From: Verpa conica
Lineage: Eukaryota > Ascomycota > Pezizomycetes > Pezizales > Morchellaceae
Assembly: GCA_033030425.1 (NCBI GenBank)
Contig: JAUFSD010000023.1
Location: forward strand, 1,240,001 to 1,304,000
Direction of reading: 5' to 3'
DNA: 64,000 nucleotides
The notes beneath the pieces were generated by a model. That model searched no databases. It was not told the DNA's origin and was given only the letters and a program-made list of their open reading frames with translations. Every line of letters begins with the position of its first letter. Positions within the stretch are counted from its first letter, which is position 1. Made by a program: the position numbers and the translations under genes. Shown piece by piece: positions 13,114 through 24,555 of this stretch.

Positions 13114-13123
13114 TTCCATATAA
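13114..13123 (+). promoter_or_regulatory. Likely TATA box of the carotenoid oxygenase
   Basis: CCATATAAGC lies about 170 bases before the chosen ATG and about 50 bases before a trinucleotide repeat, so the repeat would fall in the 5' leader. Promoter function is inference. Confidence 0.4.
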
Positions 13124-13171
13124 GCCGTGTGTTTGCCTGCTTTGCTTTCTTCACAGCTCTCTCATCGTCTA

Positions 13172-13284
13172 AACAGCTACTGCTACTGCTACTGCTACTG
13201 CTACTGCTACTGCGACTGCTACTGCTACTGCTACTGCGACTACGACTACTACGACTACTACGACTACTACGACTACTACTACTA
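13172..13284 (+). repeat. CTACTG/CTACGA microsatellite in the 5' leader
   Basis: Imperfect tandem CTACTG units turn into CTACGA and then CTA units over about 113 bases, ending eight bases before the oxygenase ATG. It is open in frame with the gene and would read as Tyr-Cys/Tyr-Asp repeats, but no upstream in-frame ATG reaches it. I therefore place it in the 5' UTR. Confidence 0.85.
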
Positions 13285-13291
13285 CACAACA

Positions 13292-15093
13292 ATGACTAAA
13301 ACAGAGGAAAAGACCTATTTCAATGACTGGCCCAATGATATCGGGGTTAGTAATGACTCTGCCTTTAATTCCATTAACCAATTGCTAACCATCCGGCGAA
13401 AACAGTTTGAGACCCGTGAAGAGCAGACCAAACCTGTCGAGCTCAAGATCAGCGGGACTATCCCAAGCTATGTTTCGTATGTTCTACCCATATATCCACC
13501 ACTCCAACTGCCCCTACTAACAAAACACCACAGAGGAGTCCTCTACCGGGCAGCAACAGCTGGCTATACCGTCCAACCCGATGATCCCACCAAGCCAATT
13601 GTAAAACTCAGCCATTGGTTCGACGGGTTCGCCCAGATCCACCGCTTCGAGGTGAAACAAAACCCACCCCGCGTCATCTACAACTCCCGCCTCACCTCCG
13701 ACGACCTCGTCAACAAGATCCGCGAAACCGGAAACCTGTCAAACTTCTCCTTCGGCCAAAAGAAAGACCCCTGCGCAAGCGTATTCGCAAAAGTCAGATC
13801 GGCATACACCAGCACCAACCCTGACCCAAACAAGCCCGTCCATTTGAGCGACAACAACGTAAATGTCACCGTATCCACAGACATGCCCGGCGTTGGGTCC
13901 AACAACGACCTCGTGATCAGGACCGACTTCAACCTGATGCAGAAGCTTGACCCCCAGACACTCGAGCCAATCGGGTACGCCCTACAGACGGTGCTCCACC
14001 CCGAGCTCACCGGCCCCCTCAGCGCAGCCCACGGCCGAACGGACCCAGAGACCGGCGACTTTTTTAACTTTAATCTGGACATCACACCCCCGGTCCCGAC
14101 ATGGCGCATCTTTAAAGTCAGCAAGAGCACCGGAAAGACCGAGATCCTCGCCCGCATCAGGGACAAAGAGGATGCGCCGGGAGCGTACATTCACTCGTTC
14201 TTCATGACGGACAAGTATGTGGTGCTCTGTGTGTGGAACTCCAAGCTCGCGTGGGACGGCGCAAAGATGCTGTATGAGCATAACGTGCTCGACGGGATCG
14301 AAGAGTGGGACCCCCATGGAAAGTGTGTTTTCTTTGTGGTTGATCGCCACGAAGGTAGAGGTCTTGTTAAGAAGTTTCAAGCGGAGAAGCCGTTCTATGC
14401 GTTCCACTCGATAAACTCTTGGGATGAGCAGGATGGAAGTATAGTCTGTGAAATGCCAGTGTATGAGACTTCGGATGTCTTGAAGAAATTCTACTACGAG
14501 AATATGGTGTCTAGTAGTAAAGGGGATGGCACCGATTGGTTTAAGAAAGGTAGAAGTTCTATTGGAAGGTGGAGACTCGCAGATGTTGAGGATGGTCAAG
14601 TGAAGGGTGTGGCAAAGTGCGAGTGGCTGGTTGGTGATCAGTGGTCCGTAGAGCTACCTACGCTCAATCCAAACTTTAGTGGGAAAGAATCTCGGTATGC
14701 CTCCTCCCCTCCTAACTAAGGGTATTAGACAGAAGACTAACATTTCGTGTTTCTGGTAGTTTCATTTACGCCATCACCGGCATCGGTGAATCAAACTTTA
14801 TGGATGGAATTTTGAAATACGATACCAAAACCGGAGACCACAAGCTCTGGAAATGCCACGCTCACACCCCCGGTGAAGCCATCTTCGTTCCGGACCCTGC
14901 GCGTACTGAAGAGGATGCTGGTGTTCTACTTAGTGTTGTACTTGATGGCTATAGAGCAAAGAGTTATCTCCTTGTTCTTGACGCAGCCACCCTGGAAGAG
15001 TTGGCAAGAGCAGATATGGATTCTGTTGTTGGTCTTGGGTTCCATGGAAAGTTTGTCAATCCGATGAAAGTAGGCGGCGGTCTTGAGGTTTGA
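13292..15093 (+). CDS. Carotenoid oxygenase family protein, 559 aa
   Basis: Exons are 13292-13476, 13534-14694 and 14760-15093. The first intron (57 bases, GTATGT donor, CTAAC branch) is a multiple of three and has no stop, so the frame reads through it. Removing it restores the family-typical SYVSGVLYR. The four histidines that bind the non-haem iron are all visible: His228 (AHGRTDPETG), His282 (AYIHSFF), His353 (FHSINSWDE) and His544 (GFHGKF). This is the RPE65/CCD family, cytosolic or peripheral at lipid surfaces, which oxidatively cleaves carotenoids, apocarotenoids or stilbenes. No phytoene synthase, desaturase or opsin gene is nearby, so the substrate is open. It resembles fungal members in length and looks intact. 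Confidence 0.92.
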
Positions 15094-15419
15094 GTCTGAG
15101 AGGAAACGGGGTTATCTTTTGTATGTCTACTTCTGGTTTGGGAGTTACTATATAGGGGATAATTTTGTAGTTACCAAAAAACTAGTGAAATTTTTTTTAT
15201 AGCTATTTATGATTCTTGGTTGTGGAGCCCTTTTGGTTTGCTGCTCGCGTCATAATAGATCACTCATCATTATTCTAAACCCGAGCGTGTTATGATTTGT
15301 TGTCTAGACCAGTCCGATCCCAGATCATAGTCTGCAGATGAGTAGAAAGCAGACTCTTTGGGGGCGTGTTTCGGGGCTCCCCACGTGTTGATGGGTAGTT
15401 AAAACTTTTATTTGCATAG
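15094..15419. other. Intergenic, no gene seen
   Basis: AT-rich sequence downstream of the oxygenase, presumably holding its 3' UTR and polyadenylation signals. It ends at the target duplication of the next element. Confidence 0.5.
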
Positions 15420-15429
15420 GTCAAGCTGC

Positions 15430-15829
15430 GAGAAAACCTTTCCTATGCCCGCGCTTTACCTGCAGCCCTTTCCAATACTCTCGACCACCAAGACAATACC
15501 CACACCTGCACCTCTCCCTCCTCCAGGATGCGCCTATGTGTTTATCTTTTAGTATGCTCTGAAGTCCAAATAAATAAGTCCTGAAGTAATAAGAATGAAG
15601 GCTAAATATATAGAAACTAACATAAATCTACCCCTCTAGTATACTGTTAAAGCCCATAGGAAATTCTGCTATGGCTTCTCCATGACTTGATAATTAATCC
15701 TATGAAATTGAGGCTACATTTACTTTCTTGCTATAAGACAGATGTTTTACTTTCTAAGTTGTGGATGTCTTTGGTGGAGGGTATCCGAAAGTGCTACAGG
15801 TAAAGCGCGGGCATGGGAAAGGTTTTCTC
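15430..15829. mobile_element. Mutator-like MITE with 10-bp target duplication
   Basis: The ends are inverted repeats of about 37 bases: GAGAAAACCTTTCC at 15430 and its complement GGTTTTCTC ending at 15829, including a shared CATGCCCGCGCTTTACC-like block apart from one mismatch. The direct repeat GTCAAGCTGC flanks exactly on both sides (15420-15429 and 15830-15839). A 9-10-base duplication is typical of Mutator-like elements. The 400-base body has no transposase. Confidence 0.85.
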
Positions 15830-15839
15830 GTCAAGCTGC

Positions 15840-16449
15840 ATCCCAGCCGATTACATTCATTCAGTATTATCTTAGGCCATCGGACTACTCAACCTGGTTT
15901 TTTTTTAAAGAAAGGGATATCAGATAAACTAATTCCTATATCTAAAATACCCTCAAGTTTAATACACCCCACTCGCACTTAACCCCCCGCAGCGATCCAG
16001 ACGCTACCTAAAATGGTCAAATTACATGCCAGCGCCACAGACACAGCGGGTCGAGAAAAGAAAAAAAAAAAAAAAAAGCCACCCCGTTTTTTCCCACGAT
16101 CTCACCCGCGTAAAATTTCGATGAAGAGATATAAAACACTAACACGCCACTACGAGAAAGAGCGGTCTTAATTTCCACCGGCGAAACTTTGTTGGATATT
16201 CACCCGGTGCGTAGAGAGAGGTGCACACACCGCTATGTAATCTTCCGCGCGTATGTCTTTGTGTTAGGAGTGCTCTCTTTTTATTGGTGCTCAACCATTA
16301 CGTATAGCAACATATTTGTGCCGCTTGTCAAACATGCATTTTATGGTCTCAATGCCGGGTGGCGAAGAGGTCTCATCGGATCGTGGTTGATCAAGATGCT
16401 TTTGTGGGGGGGGGTTTTGTAATGATCTCATTCATTCATAAAATGGTCA

Positions 16450-16484
<35 letters not shown>

Positions 16485-16740
16485 AAGAAAGAATGGAAAA
16501 TAATCTGTACACTAGTAGATATATACACTGCTTAGTATATTTATATCCTGAACCCCTTAAATAGCCAAATTATAGGCGGGACTCTGGAGTAATTATAATA
16601 TAGCGTTCCATTCTGCCAATATGTTTTGTATCGTAATCCATACCCAGTGTGTGCTGGCATTTTTCAGAACATTGGCTTTTGGCCAGTCCAGTAATATCTA
16701 TAAGTAGTTAGAATCACAGAGTTGATTATTCAAGATGAGG
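15840..16740. other. Intergenic with long poly(A) tracts
   Basis: A-rich runs occur near 16053-16077 and, about 30 bases long, at 16452-16481. No coding frame with protein character is present. A long A-run can mark a retroposed 3' end or plain slippage; no reverse-transcriptase sequence accompanies it. Confidence 0.5.
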
Positions 16741-18384
16741 TTAGAGGGCGTACTGTTTATAGTATGCGTGGATTTGAGGGTTCGTGATTTCTTGGCGAAG
16801 GTTTCCGTAATATGCCTGGGCTTCGATACGTGTCCACTGTATAACTGTTAAGGTAATTCTCTAGGTGATTGGGGTTTAACGGGTCTGTAAACTCACTCCA
16901 AGATATCGGGTGAAAAGGGCAGTTGTAAATCCATCCTGTAGATGGTAAGTTCCGGGCGTCAATGAGGGACTGAGTGGTGGGACCTACCATTCCTTCTAGT
17001 ATATTCAAGAGATTATAGCGTCCGATCTCTCTCTGGCTGCTGTCTCTTGGCCAAGGCCCTATAGGTATTCTATGGTAGATTTAGTCAATGAACGGGTACT
17101 GTTTAGCTAGGGTAACAACGCACTTGTAGTATCTCTCCTCCATTTGCTCGAATTTTGCGTCCTTCATCCATTTGCACATCTTCCCTGTGATATCGAATGG
17201 CCTCCCGGCCTCAATTCCGGCCTCAATTGCGTAGTCCGCCCACCGGTTAAGGTAGCTGTTTGGTGGCAAGGTGCCGTCATCACAATCATACGGAAGCTTA
17301 CTCTCGGCAACTTCAATCCAGCCTCCTGGTGCCAAATGTCTAGTCATCTGTTAGTTTTAAACTCGGGAATGGGGTCCGGGATAAGGGTTAGGGTTCTGAC
17401 TTGTAAGCTTGGTCCAGAAGAGCAGGCCAGTCGGCTATGGCCCCAAAGAGGCAGCGGATGTGAATAAAATCAAAGGTGTTTTCCCCGTATGTCCACTCGC
17501 TTTCCGCATCATCTATTTCGAAGCGAATGTTCGGTGGAACCCTATACACAGGATCATTAGAGCGATTCAGCCGTGGGGAAGAAAATCATCGCGTACCATT
17601 CAGGTTGTATCGGAGAAAGATCTATCGTTTCTGTCAGCTATGATCACTGAAGGTCTCTTGTGAAAGGTGTCAATTACCGGTCCCGATAACCTATTTTGTT
17701 GCAAATACGTTAGCTTGAATAGTACATCTTCGGGGGTAGGCTTTACGGACCTCCGCATTTGGAAACTTGTCTGCCATGTCCATTGCCCATCTTGATAAGT
17801 CTTGTTAGCTTATACGGAATAGGAAGGTAATGCTGCCTGCCACTTACATTCCGGTCCCGGTACCAACATCCAAGATTCTCTATTCTCGTAAGTGAGGGGC
17901 ATGCGAAGAGGGTAACTGGTGCGCATACCTTCGGGTTCCTTATGGGCGCGACGAATAGCTCCCCGCGGAGTGCCATGAGGTAAACGTGGTGACTACAAAA
18001 TGTTAGAAGAGAGCACTATGGACACCACTGCCACAGAATACATACAAAATGTCCAATTGATTATTTTGGTTCTAGCGTGATTGTCAGCTTAAGGCTGGGT
18101 CTATTACAGATGCTAGGGTGGGAAATAGTATACCTCATCATTAGGCGCATAGTAGGTACCTGTACACAGTTAGTGGGGGGGCGGTGAGCATGGCCGACAG
18201 AGAAAAACCCCACCTTCTCTAAATCCATGATAACGCCGGCCGTTCTCGTACTTGTAATTGAGTACCGACGAGGTTACGGAGAAGGTTTCATCGTCCGTTG
18301 CGACATATCTGCAGTAAATCGCCACATTAGCCAGTTATACGGTGGAGGGTTACAGGCCTGCCCAGCGCTGGGGCCCACGTCCAT
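16741..18384 (-). CDS. LaeA-like SAM methyltransferase, 14 exons, about 312 aa
   Basis: Exons on the minus strand: 18341-18384, 18214-18308, 18134-18159, 18046-18071, 17929-17992, 17848-17879, 17751-17790, 17678-17690, 17597-17621, 17401-17541, 17124-17339, 16988-17069, 16897-16935 and 16741-16836. All joins keep frame (939 bases with stop). The product shows the LaeA/TAM-type class I methyltransferase order: YENGRRYH, APNDE, motif I ILDVGTGTGIWAMD (about 87-100), VIGTDLSPIQPEW, DFIHIRCLFG, LAPGGWIEVAE, GRPFD, IPIGPWPRD and a NPQIHAY tail. Such enzymes include the secondary-metabolism regulator LaeA and many relatives with unknown targets. Introns are 32-135 bases and several exons only 13-40. 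The first intron (32 bases) and start are least certain. Confidence 0.88.
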
Positions 18385-21300
18385 GGTGTCGGGTAGGCTG
18401 TTTGGCTGCGTACCTGTCGTTCGAGTGAGGAAACACTCCAGAGATCCCAGAGTCTGCTCCTGACTGCAGTCAAGAAAGGATGCCACCACAATCAGTATAC
18501 CCAATAATAGCCGGGGAGAATTTCTAGACTGTGCTTGCCATTGACATTTTTCTCCTCCGTTGGCTGTTGGGGGGTCGTATAAATCCTGCGAACTCTCGAC
18601 CTGGGCACAAATGAGATGGGCGCCTGTGTGTCTGGTGTACGTAGCAGAAGCAAGCAACCGAAGGGTACGGGCCACAGCGTTGTTTCCCTGTTTAATTTCC
18701 TTGTTTTCTTCGGAGGGGGTCAGCACACACACAGCAATAGAACCCCACGGCTTTGTTAAAGAGGCCAAGTTATAAGTCGCAGGGGGAGAAAAGGGCACTG
18801 GAACGCAAGAGAATAATGAGGGGGGGGGGAGAGCTGGAGTCTTCGTGGTGAGGTGGTGCTCGCTGCTGGGCGGTACACCTAGCATGATATCCTTACCAGG
18901 AATTAACACAGCAGATATTGGCCCAAGCCGGCGTGGGAGGCAGGGATACACTAAGCGCAAAGAAGAATGTCTTCTGGCCAGTGCTGCGCGATAGCCGATA
19001 CCTGTCCCAGGGCTTATCATTATGCAGAGCGGTTAAAGGTGGCCATGGGTGTTCCAGTGGCCATTATATTAATCAGTACTCGTAATATTAACAAAGTGTC
19101 TGTATCTGCTGCCTACTAAGGGCGCGATGCGGCTCCCCTCTCATTTATCCTCAGCACCTCAGCATCCTCTGTCCCGTCCGTGCTTGGTGGTGGGCGGCTT
19201 CTCCCGAAGCCGACCCCGCACTGACAGCACAGAGGCCCCAGAGGTTCTATTGGGAAACTCGGTTTTTCCTCGGGAATGCGAAAAGTCTCCTAGGTCGTGT
19301 TCTATCGGGCCGGCCCTTCTAAACTCTCCTTCTGATCTTTCCTGGACCAGCCTGCTGGTATTTCTGAGTAGCCGTGGGGGATTTTCAGCATCTTTCTCCC
19401 ACACATATCCCTGTATTTATGCCTGTAGCCTGTAGCCATGCAGAGCATCACATGGGGTGTTACCATTAAACGTATGGAGATGCCTTTATAGTAGTGGATA
19501 CTGCAGTTTTGCCTCCCTATATGACGAGATGGGTCTGTCTAGCTCAGCCGTTTGGCTTTTTGTAGATTGGGATTTAACCCCCACGGCATCTTACCTGGGT
19601 TCGAGTGGTCTGCCAAGGCTCACTGCAGATGGGGTGCCTAGTCAGAGAGATACCTGAAGATAATTTTTGGATGAGATGATAATCCCAAGGTGACGAGCTT
19701 TGGGAACGGGGCCCATACCGGATACCGGCCTCATCATCGAACTTTATCGCTTCCCATCGGAAAGAGATGCATTTCTCGTTGGTTCTATACAGACTCCATG
19801 GAAAGTCGATTGGGTCCGTTCCAGCCCCAAGTGATGAGACTTCTTCTTCGAGCTAGTTACATTGCCTAAAATTGCGCCTGGATTTGCTTCGTACGCTGCG
19901 TATGTGTCCCCCCCCAAATCCTTTTATGTACGTTCGCCGAGAGCAAGGGCTACCAAGGTGCTGGGTTGAGCCTAAACCCAGAATAGGGATATGGGTTTTA
20001 GCCACAATGAACTGACAGGTGGCTTTTGAGGGTATGTATCTAAGACTTTGCGGAGAACAGATCCATGAGAAGGGACTCTCCGAATCTTGGCCTAGAAACA
20101 GTAACCGAGGGGAGTTTTTTCTTTTTTTCTTTTTCTCGGGTGGGTGGTTGGTTTGTCTGAGCCAAAGGACTGGGAATGGTTAGGACTTTCAAATATACAG
20201 TGGGGGGAGAAAAGAAAAAGTAGTAATAGGGGGTGATATAACACCGATCAATATCCCAGCGACATATCGGGATATGTGTGAGTGAGAGCGTATGATCAAG
20301 GGTATGCGCCACCGAGGGGGATATCTCTGCTAGAAACTTATTACAAGGGGGTCCTTCCCTATCTTAGCACTTACTGCATTTATTATTCAAGTAATACCTC
20401 CGGCAAAGCCTGTTGATACCTTTTTTTGGTAACGGTTTTGATTCGCGTTAGGTCTATCACACTGGCGAGCTGGTTGGTTAACTTCACAAACAGGTTCCTC
20501 TATAAGACAGATTCGCTGCAAATAACCGTTTGGAGAATTACCAGCCTATGCAACGAAGTCGAAGCGGTGGAATAGCTGTGACACAGCATAAAAACCTTTT
20601 GTTGGAAGAAAGTTGAAAGGATACCTTGCCAAAGAGTGCTCAACCCCTTTTGAATGTTTAAGAAATGTGCAAATAGCCCCATCTAGGCACAGTTGTTGGT
20701 CTTCGTCTCATGCAATCATCCGGTCGAGTGATAGCGTGTGGTAGGGCTACTCGGGCAACCATGCAAGTGCAGAGAGTGTAGCCAACGAAATTGCAGATAC
20801 GTTTGTACGAATCAGAAACATTCCCAGTGATTTCCATGTTCAGTTCTTTTTTTTTACCTGCCCCGGGTACCCGGGGATCAAGTTCCAAGAATCCCAGGGC
20901 GCTTGTGGTTTGCATACAGGCGCAAATAAAAGAGACAGAAATTACGGGAGGGAAATAAAGAATGGCCGGCATGGAAGTATTTCTTTCTTCGGGACGGAAC
21001 TCTATGGTACCCAAGCTTCTGGATTATCGCACAGACCCAGCAGTGAGGATAGCGGGTAAAATACATGTGCATTTAAGGGTCTGTGAGGTGCCACAGCGCC
21101 GACTTGAGGATATCTTATAAACGATACTTAGGTTAGAATTACCGCTAGCCGGTCGATCAGCTTAAATAAGGCTAAGAAAAAAGCCACTCCAGTATATAGC
21201 TCTTAGTACCTATAAGGATAACGCAAGAGGCCTCTAGATACTCTTACTGTATTGAAACTCTTGCGATTGGACATTTGCTTGATCTCCAGAGGTTGATTCC

Positions 21301-23253
21301 CGTGCGTTACAAGGCATTATGCAGTACTAGGCTGGGGCGGCCGGGTGGGAAATACCTCCCGTAATAGGAAGCGTAAAATAATGGAGAGTCTCTCCTGGGG
21401 ATATGACAAAACTAGGAGTGAGTTCTGATTCCTCCGGGGATTATCTTCATAAGCCGTAGATTGTATCAAATTCTCCTTATAACACTGAGTGAGGTCCGAT
21501 CATGTGTGGATACCGTAAATTCCTGTTCATATACTAATCATAATTATGTAGGGTACGTACATGAATAAATATTCGGTAGGGCTAACTTGAACCAGCGGGA
21601 CATTTCAACTCCAGCTGATTTAAATTGGCATAAGACCACGCTGTTTTAAAATTAAAGCCATGTACACCTGTGCTCAGACGGGATGGACACGTCTTAAACA
21701 ATTTTGGTGGCGATTTCGTGAACCTCTCTATGCCTGTTGCAACCTAAGTGGCTACCTGGGGAGATTGTCTACAACATAGTATAAATGTGGCTTGGTACTA
21801 CACTGGAAAGATCTAGCCGGGTCTTTGAGTATTATAGTATTTGAAATACTTGAAGTATTCTTTTTTTCTCTTTCCTGTGGCGTATTTTACAGAATGTTAT
21901 CTGGCCTACCTCTATTAGGAAATATATATACGCCAGTTATATTGGTGTTGATTGTGCTCAGACTCGGAACTAGTTTGTTCCGAGATGCCGAGTGAGTTTT
22001 TGTGACTTTAGAGATAGTGGATGGATGAATGAATGAATTAATCATAGTACATGCAGTCCTGGGGCTATGGTACTCGCACCCGCACTCTATCAGAGATGCT
22101 TGCAGGGCTTCACTTTGGAAATAGTAAATAAATGAATAAATGGGTTAATTATAGTACCGTATTAACTGACGAGATACGTGTTGCTACCAAGAGGTTAAAA
22201 CAAAGTGTGGCTAGAAGATCTTACTGTGAACAGTTTGGCAGCATTGGTTTTTGCCACTTGCTACACTAAAGAAGATATTTTGCTCGCTTTTCTTTCCTTA
22301 CTTAGGGATAGAGACTTCCTTTGTGCATTAGACGCTTTGCCACTTCTTATTTCAACCTCTTAGCGTAAAAGCGCGTCTTGTCAATACGGTACATGAAGCC
22401 ACTCTGGAGCTATTCTAGGTTCGGACTGCTGAACTAACGAACGAATTAATCATGAGTATAGGTTCGGACTGTTAAACGAGTATCTTGGTACAGAATCTGC
22501 ACTGTCGGGAGGCGTCCTAAGTTTCTGACTTTAATTCAATGCGGAATTGAGTTTTGCGTTCAGGGGCTAGATCTTGAAGCTACTATAATATTTGTCATTT
22601 GTTCGGGCTGGGAGAGCACTTTGCTGTTTTGGTGAGCTGGGGCCCTAATTAATATGGCTTTTATAGGATCACGATATCCGGGAGTGGGGACAGCCATAGA
22701 GAAGTCTGTGTGGTATTAGTAGGGATAAAGGGTCTTGCGACACTAGTGCTTGACCTGAGAGAGGTAAGTGGTTGTCTCGTGCTAATATAGCTATTATCTA
22801 CGTAACATTCTTTAGGGCCGAGAATCATATTCCAACAGTCTAGTAATTAATTCTCTACACAATATTTCATGAAGCCAAACTCATATGTAAGTGTAGTAGC
22901 CAGTTATTGTGGAGGAGGAGTACATGATATTAAGCTCTCAAGTTCAGAACACATTGTAAGTATATAAATCTATTGAAATCACGATCGATACTATCCCTAT
23001 TGGCTACGATGCCTGCACATGGGTTTCACGTGTCCACCTCTTGGTTCGGAAGCATGAGTAGTAACGTGTTGAAGTTAGATTAAAGAATGAGTTATATGAA
23101 TTTTAACCAAGGTATGCTTGTGCTACCCCTACATTATTGTGTAATAGAAAGCCCCTCCAAACTACATTCAACAGAGAGAGATCAAAAAGAAATACACTAA
23201 GTATCAAGAGACATAGAATTATTAAGAGAGTTCAGAAAGAAAGTCCATTAAGC
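18385..23253. other. Long region without supportable genes
   Basis: Nearly 5 kb with no recognisable protein. The 248-codon minus frame at 18274-19020 overlaps the methyltransferase 5' end in another frame and lacks domain features. A block at 22023-22078 recurs at 848-900, and TGAATGAATTAAT-like motifs lie at 22023 and 22433. The rest looks like AT-rich decayed DNA. Confidence 0.5.
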
Positions 23254-24555
23254 CTAAAACGACACCCCAACCATTATAGCAGACGAGAATAAGACCACAG
23301 CCCACGCATAAATATTGGACTTGACAAAGCTAGCGGAGCTCGGGTCATCCCCAGGTGCTGAGCCGTTTCCAGTGGGTACTTGCTTTGCATCTGCAAGTTC
23401 GAATACCTGACGTTCATGATCTACGTATAAATACGTGTGATTTAGAAAACCCATCCCAAGGTATGCTCCGACTCCTTCAGTTTTCCAGTCGTCCTGGATA
23501 AGGTCCATGGGATATATGGTTGTCATCGAGGTATTAGAAGGATAATCCCTACTCTGATATTTGAGGCGGAAAAATAACTCTGGTGCAGACAGTTTCAAGC
23601 CATTTGACAGCGTCACAGTGAGGTTGTAATTGGTATACGGGGTTTTTGTATCGTCCCAACCAGGAAAGAGAACGGTGCTATTTCCGCCTGGTTCTTGGCC
23701 ACCCGTCATATTCATGAACTCTTCATATACGAATCGTGGGAAGTAGCTGGCTCCCATTGTCATGCTAATCGAGGCGTTAAACGGTTCAGGTGTCCTGGTC
23801 ATGATCGATTTCCCGTCGATGTCCATATCCGTCACCGTGACCCTGAACCCCCCAAAACTATCCGGGACGATTGGAGATTCGAACCTTTCCCCGTCGATTC
23901 TGTCCTCATCGATACCACCGATGTCTAAGGTGCTGCCGTGGAAGCCAAATGCGCGCTCTGGGATCACATTATTCTTCACCAAGTTCTCTAGGAATTCAGA
24001 TCCGTTTCCCAAGCCAAGGATATTGGGAATAATGGAAATTACTTCGGATTTTGTCGTCAAGAGTGAAATGTTTTGTCCAATTTGTCCCAAGGTGATGTTT
24101 ATGGAGGCCCCCGGGAGTTGACCTACATCCGTACCGATCGTAAAGTTTCCTTCCCCGACCCACCAGTCGCGTGTGTGGCCACTTTCTCTAAGATCTTGCA
24201 CCGCTAACGGTTTCCAAGTGCTACTCTCGTTCGAGGCAAATTGACCGCCAGAGATTGACTCGCACCTACGTGGTTCGCATTGCTCAAGGTCTATAACGAA
24301 CATGCCTGATTCGGAAGCCACTGGCGCGAGATATACATCTTGAGGGGGAGTTCCGAGTGTGAGTCTTATGCCGTTCCTGTATCTATAACCCTCGGTGGGG
24401 CTAGTGTATCGACTGCCAGCTTCTTCTATAGTAAAGTTGTGGGTCTCCCATTCGAGCTTGAACCTCGCGGGCGTGGCAGCATTTACTACCGGAATGGATG
24501 CCCATTGGAGAATACCTATGGCTGTTGGTAAAGAGAAGAATCTAAACGTCGACAT
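23254..24555 (-). CDS. Aspartic-protease-fold protein lacking catalytic Asp, GPI-type, 433 aa
   Basis: This is an intronless 433-residue frame. Residues 1-26 form a signal peptide. The pepsin (A1) fold is recognisable from RLTLGTPPQDVYLAP (64-78), IIPNILGLGNGSEFLENLV (175-193) and ERAFGFHGSTLDIGGID (200-216). The first active-site DTG is replaced (APVASESGMFVIDL, 77-90). The second DSG region reads ISMTMGASYFP (263-273), so neither catalytic aspartate is present. About a dozen N-glycosylation sequons occur. A hydrophobic tail (413-433) after a Ser/Gly/Asp stretch suggests a GPI anchor. Yapsin-like wall proteases are the nearest functional group, but hydrolysis is unlikely here. A binding or structural role at the cell surface is inference. 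Confidence 0.85.
   Translation of the reverse strand: MSTFRFFSLPTAIGILQWASIPVVNAATPARFKLEWETHNFTIEEAGSRYTSPTEGYRYRNGIRLTLGTPPQDVYLAPVASESGMFVIDLEQCEPRRCESISGGQFASNESSTWKPLAVQDLRESGHTRDWWVGEGNFTIGTDVGQLPGASINITLGQIGQNISLLTTKSEVISIIPNILGLGNGSEFLENLVKNNVIPERAFGFHGSTLDIGGIDEDRIDGERFESPIVPDSFGGFRVTVTDMDIDGKSIMTRTPEPFNASISMTMGASYFPRFVYEEFMNMTGGQEPGGNSTVLFPGWDDTKTPYTNYNLTVTLSNGLKLSAPELFFRLKYQSRDYPSNTSMTTIYPMDLIQDDWKTEGVGAYLGMGFLNHTYLYVDHERQVFELADAKQVPTGNGSAPGDDPSSASFVKSNIYAWAVVLFSSAIMVGVSF

Noticed and set aside
13127..13291. N-terminal extension of the oxygenase through the microsatellite
   Set aside because: It would have to start at a GTG; the only upstream in-frame ATG (13106) meets a stop five codons later, and ATG 13292 sits in a good context.
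16452..16481. Poly(A) run as a LINE or retrogene tail
   Set aside because: No reverse transcriptase, no adjacent processed gene copy and no target duplication visible; simple slippage is sufficient.
18274..19020. 248-codon minus-strand frame
   Set aside because: It overlaps the first exons of the methyltransferase in another frame, and the overlapped part encodes the conserved core only in the methyltransferase frame.
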